Part shown: positions 1-7,732 of the stretch, in pieces
Numbering within the stretch: position 1 is the stretch's first letter
How the letters are laid out: every line of letters begins with the position of its first letter
Assembly: GCF_963526985.1 (NCBI RefSeq)
Contig: NZ_CAURPW010000002.1
Coordinates: forward strand, 1-64,000
Direction of reading: 5' to 3'
DNA: 64,000 nt
Origin: an uncultured Campylobacter sp.
GTDB taxonomy: Bacteria; Campylobacterota; Campylobacteria; Campylobacterales; Campylobacteraceae
Position numbers and translations under genes: made by a program
Notes under the pieces: generated by a model
The model's input: the letters and a program-made list of their open reading frames with translations, nothing else
What the model was told of the DNA's origin: nothing
Databases searched by the model: none

Positions 1-93
1 CTTGTTTAGATTTCAAAGATTGACTAATTAGTTTAACAGTGTTAATTTAAAAAACTTGCTTCCTGTGAAGCGGAAATTGAAGTATATAGAAAA

Positions 94-129
94 CATGCTT
101 AAACAAACATAAAAATTTGTCTAAGCATG
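94..129 (-). terminator. Hairpin after the DUF945 gene
   Basis: A 12-bp stem with one mismatch (CATGCTTAAACA at 94-105 against TGTCTAAGCATG at 118-129) lies just past the DUF945 stop codon. Read on the minus strand it is followed by TTTT, so it is a plausible end for the five-gene minus-strand operon. Confidence 0.6.
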
Positions 130-136
130 CTAAATT

Positions 137-1450
137 TTATTGAAAAAGAGATTTTAAAGATAAATTTTCGTTAAAGATCAAATCTTGCGTTCTTTTATTG
201 TATTTAAAAATAGTTACGTATTTGCCGCCATTTTCTTTAAACAGTCCGCCGTTTACGAGCATTGCGTTTATTCCCTCTTTTTCCTCGCCGCTGCCAAATA
301 TAAACTCTCCAGGCGTCGTATCAAGCTCGATTTTACCGCTAAAATTTATAGCAGTCGGGATATTATCAAGCAGATTTTGGCTATCTATGCCGTCCGCATC
401 AATAGAAAATTCAAAATTTGAGACGTAGCTCTTGCCGGCAGCATTTTTAAAATTTAGATTCTCAAACGTTATCTTTGGCGCTCTTTTTATAAATTTATCC
501 AGTGCCTGCGTTATAGCCGCAAGCTGGGCTTCAGGCTCCCCTTTAGCATTCATAATATCCTCGATCGCGCCTTTATCTAAATTTGAAAACTTAGACTTAA
601 TTAGAAAATCTTTAAATTCATATTTTGCATATTTTATCTTTTCTATCGTGCTCGTATCGTCCTGTGTTAGAGTATCGCTTAGCACAGTTAGTTTAGAGTC
701 GCTCGTTATCTTTCCGATCTGTAGCGTCTCCGTGCCCGAGCTCACGTCTATGCCGCCAAGTTCAAATTTATAATTGCTATTTACAAGCGCTTTTGAGATC
801 ATTTTCGGCTCGATCGGCATTTCGTACTTCACGTCGTAGCCGATATTTTTTATCCTCATAGCAACGCCTTCTTTACCGGCAAAATCGACAAAATCGTTTA
901 CAAAAGAGACTCCCGCGATTTTTTTCTCGCCGTTTATATCAAAAATCAAAAACGATTTTGCCAAATTTACCTTATTGCCGTCCAACTCTTTTTGTACTCC
1001 GGCTAGCTCAAATACGATTTTTTTATCTCCGCCCGAGATGCCGCTAGAGTGAAATTTAATAGGCTTTACGGAGTCAAATGCCTCTATCATAAATTTTTTA
1101 TACGGCTCGCTTAAAAACTCCGCGTCCCCGACGACGTCAAATTTACCTAGCAAGCCGGCAAAACCGTGTGAAATATTCATGTCGATTTTTATCGCTATAT
1201 CCTCAGGCACACCGTACTCTTCGCCAAGCGCCATAAGCTCGTTTATGTGTTTTTTAGAAAAAATCACTTCGTAGTTTGCGTGAGATTTTAGCAATCCGCT
1301 TTCAAATACGCTATTTTTGACGTCTATTCCGTTTGTTTTGATTAGACTTAAAGCCTCGTTATACTTCTCCTCCACCTTATTTGCGTTAAATTTTAGCCCG
1401 CCAAAAACCACGGCAGCCAAAATTACCAATGAAATCAGTAGCTTTTTCAT
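137..1450 (-). CDS. DUF945 (YdgA-like) family protein
   Basis: 437 residues. Residues 1-20 form an uncleaved signal anchor or signal peptide (MKKLLISLVILAAVVFGG), followed by a long soluble, beta-rich domain typical of the DUF945/YdgA family of inner-membrane-anchored periplasmic proteins, whose function is unknown. No catalytic motif is visible. The start overlaps the stop of the upstream dedA-like gene by 4 bp, so the two are translationally coupled. It is the last gene of a minus-strand operon (cyclo-ligase, rny, SYLF, DedA, DUF945) and is followed by a hairpin terminator. The family call is from overall sequence character and is fairly sure; no role is inferred beyond envelope location. 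Confidence 0.75.
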   Translation of the reverse strand: MKKLLISLVILAAVVFGGLKFNANKVEEKYNEALSLIKTNGIDVKNSVFESGLLKSHANYEVIFSKKHINELMALGEEYGVPEDIAIKIDMNISHGFAGLLGKFDVVGDAEFLSEPYKKFMIEAFDSVKPIKFHSSGISGGDKKIVFELAGVQKELDGNKVNLAKSFLIFDINGEKKIAGVSFVNDFVDFAGKEGVAMRIKNIGYDVKYEMPIEPKMISKALVNSNYKFELGGIDVSSGTETLQIGKITSDSKLTVLSDTLTQDDTSTIEKIKYAKYEFKDFLIKSKFSNLDKGAIEDIMNAKGEPEAQLAAITQALDKFIKRAPKITFENLNFKNAAGKSYVSNFEFSIDADGIDSQNLLDNIPTAINFSGKIELDTTPGEFIFGSGEEKEGINAMLVNGGLFKENGGKYVTIFKYNKRTQDLIFNENLSLKSLFQ

Positions 1451-2019
1451 CCTTGTCTCCTTTTTTTAGTAGTCGCTTTTTTTAGATATATCCATACGGC
1501 AGCTAGCAAAGAAAGCATCCCGACAGGCATCAACCAGCCGTTTTCTCCTAGAAAATTTCCCGCTCGCTCAAACGCCTCTCCGGCATAAAAGCTGCCAAGC
1601 CCTAGCAAGACCGCCCAAACTACGGCGCTAACAATGTTTATGACGCTAAATTTAGCAAATGAATACTTCGTAAGCCCGATAGCAAGAGGCACTAGAGTCT
1701 TTAGTCCGTAGATAAATTTTTTAAAAAATATGATTTTATTTCCGTGTTTTTTAAACAAAATTTGAGAAAAGGCAAGCTTACGTTTATGTTTTGCTAGATA
1801 CGGCATCACGGCCGCGCGGTTATATCTGCTGACGTAAAAAAGCAGCGTATCGCCAATAGCGTTGGCGGCGGCGGCCAGCACGATACTTACGGCTATGTCC
1901 ATCTTGCCAAGATGAGCTAGCACGCCGGCTGCGATGATAGCGACCATGCCGCCTCCGAGCGAATATAAAAACACTATCACGTACCCATAGGTCGATAGCG
2001 AGGTTAGCATCTCTTGCAA
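1447..2019 (-). CDS. DedA/SNARE-associated family membrane protein
   Basis: 190 residues. This is a multi-pass inner-membrane protein with the DedA family layout: an N-terminal membrane segment with glycines (YSLGGGMVAIIAAG), a cytoplasmic-face loop that includes FKKHGNKIIFFKKFIYGLKT, then a PLAIGLTKYSFAKF segment and two C-terminal membrane helices. DedA proteins include lipid scramblases/flippases that recycle undecaprenyl phosphate or phosphatidylethanolamine; which substrate applies here cannot be told. It lies 9 bp downstream of the SYLF gene and overlaps the DUF945 gene by 4 bp, so it is part of a membrane-related operon. The C-terminus is rich in Lys/Arg (KKATTKKRRQG), as expected for a cytoplasmic tail. 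Confidence 0.8.
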   Translation of the reverse strand: MQEMLTSLSTYGYVIVFLYSLGGGMVAIIAAGVLAHLGKMDIAVSIVLAAAANAIGDTLLFYVSRYNRAAVMPYLAKHKRKLAFSQILFKKHGNKIIFFKKFIYGLKTLVPLAIGLTKYSFAKFSVINIVSAVVWAVLLGLGSFYAGEAFERAGNFLGENGWLMPVGMLSLLAAVWIYLKKATTKKRRQG

Positions 2020-2028
2020 ATTTGGCCT

Positions 2029-2619
2029 TTAATATTTTGAGATAGCGCCCATTAGCGCGTTGTATCCGTAGCTATCGGTCTTTGGCGGCGTATCTCCGGT
2101 TTTAGCAAGTACCGCTCCGCCAAAGCTCGCTCCCGCGAAAAACCCATCGTTGTCAGTGTAGGCGTAAATGTCGCTCGTAAAACTAAAATCGCTCACTTTT
2201 CCGTAAAATTTACCCGTATCGGCAAACGCAAACGATGCGTCGGCGTTTATCGTGATTTTGGCGTCTTTTATGTCGGCTACGAGGCTATCTTTTAGGATAA
2301 AAAGCACGAGCGCGCTATTTTCGTAACCTAGCTGCAATCCGATGCTACCGCCGCTAATATCCACGACCATCATTTCGCTGGGCGCATACGGGTTTCCCAC
2401 GAGCATCACGCCTTTGCCGTGCATACCGCCCAGCACGAAGCCGACTTTAGTAATGCTCGGAAAGATAACGACCGCTTTTGCGTTTTGAAGCAGAGCCTTA
2501 ACCGGCGCATCGGGGTTTTTACGCATCGTTTTTGTAAAAGAATTTGACGCGTTTAGCACGAGTTCGTCGTTGGCGCCGAGTGCTAAAACGCAAAAAATCG
2601 CTAATAAAATTTTTTTCAT
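2029..2619 (-). CDS. SYLF (Ysc84/DUF500) lipid-binding protein
   Basis: 196 residues with a signal peptide (MKKILLAIFCVLALGA). The mature part has the SYLF signatures: AKAVVIFPSITKVGFVLGG near residues 48-66, then GGSIGLQLGYENSALVLF and a C-terminal DISADASFAFAD-like strand. SYLF domains bind phosphoinositides in eukaryotes; in bacteria they are secreted or periplasmic proteins of unknown function. It lies 18 bp downstream of rny and 9 bp upstream of the DedA gene. A second SYLF protein is encoded at 28432-29106 on the other strand, so the genome carries at least two paralogues. Confidence 0.85.
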   Translation of the reverse strand: MKKILLAIFCVLALGANDELVLNASNSFTKTMRKNPDAPVKALLQNAKAVVIFPSITKVGFVLGGMHGKGVMLVGNPYAPSEMMVVDISGGSIGLQLGYENSALVLFILKDSLVADIKDAKITINADASFAFADTGKFYGKVSDFSFTSDIYAYTDNDGFFAGASFGGAVLAKTGDTPPKTDSYGYNALMGAISKY

Positions 2620-2637
2620 CTTTTACCTAAATTTGAC

Positions 2638-4191
2638 CTATTTCGCCATTTCTACGGCTCTAGTTTCGCGGATCACGTTTACTTTGATCTCACCCGGATA
2701 CTGCACCTTGCTCTCGATCTCTGCGGCGATCTCTTTAGCAACAAGCACCGCTTCGTCGTCGTTTATGAGCTTGGCGTTTGCGATGACGCGGATCTCGCGA
2801 CCGGCGTTTATCGCGTATGCCTGCTTGATGCCTTCTTTGCTTTTTGCGATGTTTTCTATCTCTTCGACGCGTTTTAGGAAGCTCTCAAGTACCTCTCTAC
2901 GCGCTCCCGGGCGAGCCGCGCTCAGAGCGTCCGCAGCGCAAACGGCGGCGCTTTCTACGCTAGTTGCCTCCTCGTGTCCGTGGTGGGCGTAGATGGCGTT
3001 TATGACGACGGGATGTTCTTTGTAGCGTTTGCAAATTTCAGCGCCCAGATCGACATGGCTACCCTCAAATTCATGCGTCAAGGCCTTGCCGATATCGTGT
3101 AGCAAGCCTGCTCTTTTGGCTAGCTTTTCGTCTCCGCCCGTTTCGGCTGCGATGATGCCGGCAAGATGAGCTACCTCGAGGCTGTGCGCTAGGGCGTTTT
3201 GTCCGTAGCTGGCTCTAAATTTTAGCTTTCCGATTAGTTTCATTATCTCGGGATGGATTTTGCTAAGGCCTAGGTCAATGACGATATTTTCGCCCTCCTC
3301 TAGTATCGAGGCTTCAAATTCTTCGCATACTTTTTTGTGTAGATCTTCTATCCTGGCAGGCTGTATGCGGCCGTCTTGCACCAAAAGCTCTATCACGCGC
3401 GTAGCGATCGCTCTTCGGTAAAGATTAAAGCTGCTTAACGTGATAGCGTGAGGCATATCGTCGATGATGATATCTACGCCAAGCACCATTTCTAGAGTTT
3501 TGATATTGCGCCCCTCTTTGCCGATTATGCGGCCTTTTAGCTCATCGTTTTTGATATCCACGACGTTTATCAGGCGCTCGGCGGCAAACTCTCCCGCAAA
3601 CCTCGACGTAGCCTGCGCCAGGATGTAATTCACGCGTTTTTTAGCCTCGCGTTTGGCCTCCTCTTCGTGTTTTCGCACGATGTGAGCGATCTCGGCGCGG
3701 CTTTTTTCCTCTACTTTTTTTAGCACCTCTTCGCGCGCCTCTTCTTGCGTTAGGCCTGCGGCGTGTTCGAGTACTTTTAGTGCCTCTTGCAGTTTGGCTT
3801 GATAGCTTGCTTTTAGCCCAAGTCCTTCCTCGTACATGCTCTTTGCTTCGTTTCGAGATTTTTCTAGCTCGGCCCTGCTTTCGTTTAAAATTTCTTGCTC
3901 GTTTAGTAAAATTTGCTCTTTTTTACTGATTTCTTCAAATTTCTGTGTGTACTCTTTTTGTAGTTTTACGGTTTTGTCGTCGTATTTTTTCTTAGCTTCA
4001 AATTCAGCCTCTTGGACTTGGATTTTAGCGTCTTTTAGCGTACGTTCGGCTTCAAATTCTATCGCTTTAGCCTTTGCTTTTGCCTGCTCTAAAAATATAT
4101 TATAGTTTGCGTCGTTGATTTTTTTAGCGATGAGATAGCCTACGCCAGCGCCCGCCGCACCTGTTCCTAAGCCGATTAAAATTTCTATCAT
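2638..4191 (-). CDS. rny: Ribonuclease Y
   Basis: 517 residues, the usual RNase Y length. This is the membrane-anchored endoribonuclease that initiates mRNA decay. Residues 1-22 form the N-terminal anchor (MIEILIGLGTGAAGAGVGYL); a long charged coiled coil follows to about residue 190, then a KH RNA-binding domain with GKEGRNIKTLE, then the HD domain with HSLEVAHLAG and the metal-binding HDIGKA. The start is supported by AGAGGA six bases upstream. The first 68 bp lie inside the 3' end of the cyclo-ligase gene, an unusually long same-strand overlap. It is the second gene of the minus-strand operon. Confidence 0.97.
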   Translation of the reverse strand: MIEILIGLGTGAAGAGVGYLIAKKINDANYNIFLEQAKAKAKAIEFEAERTLKDAKIQVQEAEFEAKKKYDDKTVKLQKEYTQKFEEISKKEQILLNEQEILNESRAELEKSRNEAKSMYEEGLGLKASYQAKLQEALKVLEHAAGLTQEEAREEVLKKVEEKSRAEIAHIVRKHEEEAKREAKKRVNYILAQATSRFAGEFAAERLINVVDIKNDELKGRIIGKEGRNIKTLEMVLGVDIIIDDMPHAITLSSFNLYRRAIATRVIELLVQDGRIQPARIEDLHKKVCEEFEASILEEGENIVIDLGLSKIHPEIMKLIGKLKFRASYGQNALAHSLEVAHLAGIIAAETGGDEKLAKRAGLLHDIGKALTHEFEGSHVDLGAEICKRYKEHPVVINAIYAHHGHEEATSVESAAVCAADALSAARPGARREVLESFLKRVEEIENIAKSKEGIKQAYAINAGREIRVIANAKLINDDEAVLVAKEIAAEIESKVQYPGEIKVNVIRETRAVEMAK

Positions 4192-4762
4192 AGATTCCTC
4201 TTTTTACGTAAATTTTGCTCGGGGTCAGGTAAAAATCACAAGTAGCGTCGTGATCTTCGGATATGATTTCATTTGTAAAATTGTCTAAAATTTCAACGAA
4301 TATCAAGGTAGGTCGGTAGGGCAAATTTGCAAAAAATCTATCATAAAAACCTTTACCGTGTCCTATTCGCGCCATATTTCCGTCCACCCCGAGAGCCGGA
4401 ACTACGGCTACGTCTATACGCTTTTTAAATACCTTGGTGCTTAGCGGCTCTTTTACGCCCAATTTCGTCCGAGATACAAGCGGTAGCCTGGATTTTACCA
4501 TTTCTAAACTAATACCAAGCATAAACGGAGCGAAAATTTCATACTTTTTGGCTAGCACGCGTTTCAAAATATAAAAATTCGGCTCATAAGAAAGGGGGTT
4601 AAAAATCAAAATCCGTTTGGCTTTAAGCTCGGTTAGCAAATTTAAAAGCGGCTTAAACATCTTATAGTGTTTCGCTCGCGCCGAAATTTTAACCTCTTTT
4701 TTTAAAATCCGTTTGGCGTCTCGCCTAAAATCTTCTTTTGTCAAATTTAACGCTCGTTTCAT
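4124..4762 (-). CDS. 5-formyltetrahydrofolate cyclo-ligase
   Basis: 212 residues. It converts 5-formyl-THF to 5,10-methenyl-THF using ATP in cytosolic folate salvage. The family is shown by the N-terminal Lys/Arg-rich segment, the central LVSRTKLGVKEP region and the hallmark VVPALGVDGNMARIGHGKGFYDRFF, the substrate/ATP site. The family usually ends soon after a CDFYLTPSKIY-like segment, which is present; here about 20 Arg-rich residues follow and lie over the first 68 bp of rny. The gene starts the operon and is divergent from the thioredoxin-lipoprotein gene, with a 44-bp shared promoter region. In C. jejuni this gene also precedes rny, to my recollection. Confidence 0.9.
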   Translation of the reverse strand: MKRALNLTKEDFRRDAKRILKKEVKISARAKHYKMFKPLLNLLTELKAKRILIFNPLSYEPNFYILKRVLAKKYEIFAPFMLGISLEMVKSRLPLVSRTKLGVKEPLSTKVFKKRIDVAVVPALGVDGNMARIGHGKGFYDRFFANLPYRPTLIFVEILDNFTNEIISEDHDATCDFYLTPSKIYVKRGIYDRNFNRLRNRCGGRWRRLSHR

Positions 4763-4772
4763 AAATTTTATG

Positions 4773-4778
4773 TATAAT
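4773..4778 (+). promoter_or_regulatory. -10 box for the tlpA-like gene
   Basis: A perfect TATAAT, preceded by TG, lies 28 bp upstream of the ATG at 4807 in the divergent 44-bp spacer. No -35 hexamer is evident, as is usual for Campylobacter sigma-70 promoters. Confidence 0.6.
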
Positions 4779-4806
4779 TTCTTCCAAATTTCAAAATAGG
4801 AAAAAT

Positions 4807-5379
4807 ATGAAAAAAACTCTTCTGATTATACCATTTTTAGCTCTATTTTTAGGCGGTTGCGGCGATGAAAACAAAAGCGAAGCAAGCCAGACTAAGACGA
4901 GCGAAGCAAGCCAGAGCGTTTCCGTTCCGAGTCAAAGCGCAAGCCTAGAAGCGCCTTTTGATCTAACGCTAATGGACGAGAGCAAGATGACTCTGCAAAA
5001 ATTCGACAAAGGCTTTAAAGTCGAAGGCAACGACGAGGCGATTTTGTTTAATTTTTTCGCCACTTGGTGTCCGCCGTGCAAGGCCGAAATACCGCATCTA
5101 AATAATCTGAACGATAAATTTAAAGGTAAGCTAAAAATCGTAAGCGTACTAATGGAAGATAAATCAAAAGATGAAATAGACGCGTTTATGAAAAAATATA
5201 AGATAAATTTCGACGTCGCTTACGGCGAGGGTAATTCTCGCTTCGCCAAAGCCCTTGGCGGCGTGGTAGGCATCCCCTACATAGTGCTTTATAAACCAAA
5301 CGGCGAATACGCTACGCACTACGTCGGTCTCGTGCCCGAAGAGATGCTAGAAAGCGATATAAATAAGGTGATCGACTGA
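4807..5379 (+). CDS. TlpA-like thioredoxin-fold lipoprotein
   Basis: 190 residues. The lipobox LGGC has its cysteine at residue 18, so this is an inner-membrane-tethered periplasmic lipoprotein. A Ser/Gln-rich linker (about residues 20-48) precedes a TlpA/ResA-type thioredoxin domain with the active site ATWCPPC (Cys88 and Cys91) and the cis-proline segment GVVGIPYIVLY. Members reduce disulfides of exported proteins or apocytochromes, and the CPPC motif fits such a role; the partner is unknown. The linker contains a 15-bp direct repeat (4876-4890 and 4900-4914) that repeats the residues SEASQ. Its last base is the A of the ftsY start codon, so the two genes are coupled. Confidence 0.88.
   Translation: MKKTLLIIPFLALFLGGCGDENKSEASQTKTSEASQSVSVPSQSASLEAPFDLTLMDESKMTLQKFDKGFKVEGNDEAILFNFFATWCPPCKAEIPHLNNLNDKFKGKLKIVSVLMEDKSKDEIDAFMKKYKINFDVAYGEGNSRFAKALGGVVGIPYIVLYKPNGEYATHYVGLVPEEMLESDINKVID
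4876..4914 (+). repeat. Tandem 15-bp repeat in the lipoprotein linker
   Basis: AGCGAAGCAAGCCAG occurs at 4876-4890 and 4900-4914, a period of 24 bp (eight codons). It encodes two SEASQ units in the linker of the thioredoxin lipoprotein and keeps frame if copy number changes. Confidence 0.85.
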
Positions 5380-6248
5380 TGTTTGGTTTTTTAAAAAAGG
5401 GGCTTGATAAGACGCTAACGGCGATACGCTCGTCAAAGCCCGCCGATAAAAAAATCTCAAAGGAAATTTTAGAAGAGATCTTGCTAGAAGCCGACATCGC
5501 ATACGAGATCATCGAAGAGGTCCTCTACTATCTGCCGCCGCAAAACGAGGTCAAAAAAGACGACCTAAAGCGGCTTTTAAATACCTACTTCATATACGAA
5601 AATGAGCGCGAAGTAAAAAGCGCGAAGCCTTTCGTGGAGCTCATCTTGGGCGTAAACGGCGCAGGCAAGACGACCACTATCGCAAAGCTTGCGAATTTAT
5701 ATAAAAATGAAGGCAAAAGCGTGATTTTGGGCGCTTGCGATACGTTTAGAGCAGGAGCCATCGAGCAGCTACGTCAGTGGGCGCAGCGAACGGGCGTGCC
5801 TATCGTCGCTACGCAACAAGGCCACGATCCGTCTGCGGTCGCCTTTGACGCGATAAGCTCGGCCGTGGCTAAAAACCTAGACAACGTCATCCTAGATACT
5901 GCCGGTCGCCTGCAAAATCAAACGAATTTAGCTAACGAGCTAAGCAAGATCATGCGCATCGCAGACAGAGCCTACGCAGGTGCGCCGCACCGCAAGATCC
6001 TCATCCTCGACGGCACTCAGGGCAACGCCGGTCTAGCGCAGGCAAAGGCCTTTAACGACATCGTGAGCCTTGACGGCGTCATCATCACAAAGCTTGACGG
6101 CACGCCAAAGGGCGGAGCGCTTTTTGGCGTCGCGCGCGAGCTGGAGCTGCCGATACTCTACATCGGCACCGGCGAGACGATGAGCGATCTAGTCAAATTT
6201 GACCCTCATGATTTCGTAGATACTATCGTGGATGAAATTTACGCCTAA
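5379..6248 (+). CDS. ftsY: Signal recognition particle receptor FtsY
   Basis: 289 residues. FtsY is the membrane-associated SRP receptor GTPase that docks Ffh-bound ribosomes at the Sec translocon. Only a very short N-terminal region (MFGFLKKGLDKTL) precedes the four-helix N domain; the long acidic A domain of E. coli is absent, as is usual in Campylobacterota. G-domain motifs are all present: GVNGAGKTTTIAKLA, the insertion-box DTFRAGAIEQLRQW, DTAGRL and the TKLDGTPKGG guanine-specificity loop. The coding region shares one base with the upstream lipoprotein stop and runs into a strong intrinsic terminator that begins inside its last codons. Confidence 0.97.
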   Translation: MFGFLKKGLDKTLTAIRSSKPADKKISKEILEEILLEADIAYEIIEEVLYYLPPQNEVKKDDLKRLLNTYFIYENEREVKSAKPFVELILGVNGAGKTTTIAKLANLYKNEGKSVILGACDTFRAGAIEQLRQWAQRTGVPIVATQQGHDPSAVAFDAISSAVAKNLDNVILDTAGRLQNQTNLANELSKIMRIADRAYAGAPHRKILILDGTQGNAGLAQAKAFNDIVSLDGVIITKLDGTPKGGALFGVARELELPILYIGTGETMSDLVKFDPHDFVDTIVDEIYA

Positions 6249-6265
6249 ATCGAAGGCGTAAATTT
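6235..6265 (+). terminator. Intrinsic terminator after ftsY
   Basis: A perfect 12-bp stem, AAATTTACGCCT (6235-6246) with AGGCGTAAATTT (6254-6265), has a 7-base loop and is followed by TTATATTTTATT. The left arm includes the last ftsY codons. Confidence 0.85.
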
Positions 6266-6314
6266 TATATTTTATTCGCTTGCATTTGTAGCCTGTTTAT
6301 TTTGCATTTATTTA

Positions 6315-6326
6315 CCCCCCCCCCCC
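6315..6326 (+). repeat. C12 homopolymer tract upstream of the SUFU gene
   Basis: Twelve consecutive C residues end 18 bp before a TATAAT -10 box, so the tract occupies the -35 position of the promoter of the next gene. Long G/C tracts are the standard phase-variation switches in Campylobacter. It is the only such tract in the window. Confidence 0.9.
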
Positions 6327-6344
6327 GAATTTACGAAATTTATA

Positions 6345-6350
6345 TATAAT
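6345..6350 (+). promoter_or_regulatory. -10 box for the SUFU-domain gene
   Basis: A perfect TATAAT lies 38 bp upstream of the ATG at 6389 and 18 bp downstream of the C12 tract. Length changes of the tract would alter the geometry of the -35 region. Confidence 0.6.
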
Positions 6351-6388
6351 GCCCGCGCTTAATGCAATTTACTAAAAAGGAAATAAAA

Positions 6389-7084
6389 ATGACGACGCAA
6401 GAGTACGAGGCCAAATTTAGCGAGGACGACGCGCCGGGCTGGGACGCTATAAACGATGCGCTGGAAAAAATCTACGACCCCGCAAACGAGCGCCACTATC
6501 CGTCGCAGCTACATGCGAGTCTGGGCGGCGATGATTATTTAGCAGGCGTTAGTATCTTTGACTGCGAGGATAACGCGTTTCATCGCCATATCGTGAGCTT
6601 TGGTATGAGCGAGCTTTACTACGATCCGCAAAGCGCGCAGGAAGAATTTAGCGGATGGGGATTTGAGTTTAGCATGCGCGTCGCACCGTTTGCGGACGAT
6701 CCGGACTCGGATCTTGGCGACGGCAATGTAGCCCCAAACGAGCCTTTTTGGGTTATATCCGTCATGCAAAACCTCGCTAAATACGTCCACACAAGCAAAA
6801 AATGGTTCGAGGCATATCATTTCATGCCGGCAAATTCGCCGATACGCCTTAACACGGATACCAAGCTAGTAGGCGTAGCCTTTGCGCCCGATCCGGTGCT
6901 TGGCGGCATAGACACGCCAAACGGCAGAGTAGAGTTTCTCCAGATGGTGGGTATCACGCAGCGCGAGCTGGACTGGCTACGCGAGGATCCGACTACGCAG
7001 CGCGTAGAACGGCTCATAAAAATGATGCGCAAGGACGATCCTCTGCTAATCACCGACCTAAAGCGCGAAAAAGAGTACGTATAA
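6389..7084 (+). CDS. Suppressor-of-fused (SUFU) domain protein
   Basis: 231 residues from the ATG at 6389, chosen because AAAAGGAAATAAA directly precedes it; an in-frame ATG 27 bp upstream has no ribosome site. The whole length is a bacterial SUFU domain: an N-terminal DDAPGWDAINDALEKIY segment, FHRHIVSFGMSELYYDP, GWGFEFSMRV, and VEFLQMVGITQRELDWLRE near the C-terminus. It is cytosolic with no signal peptide. Bacterial SUFU proteins have been proposed as immunity proteins of polymorphic toxin systems or partners in such loci; no toxin gene is visible here. Transcription may be phase variable through the C12 tract in its promoter. Confidence 0.85.
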   Translation: MTTQEYEAKFSEDDAPGWDAINDALEKIYDPANERHYPSQLHASLGGDDYLAGVSIFDCEDNAFHRHIVSFGMSELYYDPQSAQEEFSGWGFEFSMRVAPFADDPDSDLGDGNVAPNEPFWVISVMQNLAKYVHTSKKWFEAYHFMPANSPIRLNTDTKLVGVAFAPDPVLGGIDTPNGRVEFLQMVGITQRELDWLREDPTTQRVERLIKMMRKDDPLLITDLKREKEYV

Positions 7085-7732
7085 GTAAATTTAACCGAGC
7101 CGTAAGCCCGCTCAAAATAAGCGCGTAAATTTAAGTAAAAACGCTAAATCAAACAAAAGCTTTTATAGTGGTTTACGGCGGTTAAATTTAACCCGGCGCC
7201 GACTCCTAGCAGCCCAAAACCGTATAAATTTAAAGCTGATTTTAACGTTACGTGAAAATTTAGCGTGCGCCGTATCGCCGTAAAGTCTTGCTAAAATCAG
7301 CCGTAGCGTAAATTTTCTGCCGAGTTTATTTAGCGTATCTCAAAGACCCTATTTAGCATTTTAAAGAGTTAAATTTGATTCCAGACGTCCGAATTTACAT
7401 CGGCGCTTAGGCGCGAGAGCTAAATTTACGCGCTCTTTTACAAAAGATTTATGCTTTTTGCAAATTCGCTCTGCTACCGCGCGAGCTAAGCGCAAATTTT
7501 GCCGTTATAGATTTTGCCCTATTTTAGACAAATCTCGCAAATGTAAAAACTCTAACGCCCCGGCTATTTCGTAGTAAAATTCGCCGCAAACAAACCCCAG
7601 CGCAATAATCCAGAGCAGGGTTTAAGTCGCTCGTAAAATAAAGCAGGCGACGATTTTTTGCCGTCAAGCAAAGCCTCGCCGCGCAAGTCGCGATATTTTG
7701 GCGGGGCGATAAATCCGCCATAAATAAGCTCA
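7085..7732. other. 648-bp spacer without a convincing gene
   Basis: No open frame here has a ribosome site and plausible composition; a 60-codon minus-strand frame at 7564-7746 overlaps the next gene's end and is not recognisable. The spacer has at least nine AAATTT hexamers between 7085 and 7505 and a 10-bp inverted repeat, GCTGATTTTA at 7235-7244 against TAAAATCAGC at 7292-7301, with a 47-base loop. Confidence 0.5.
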
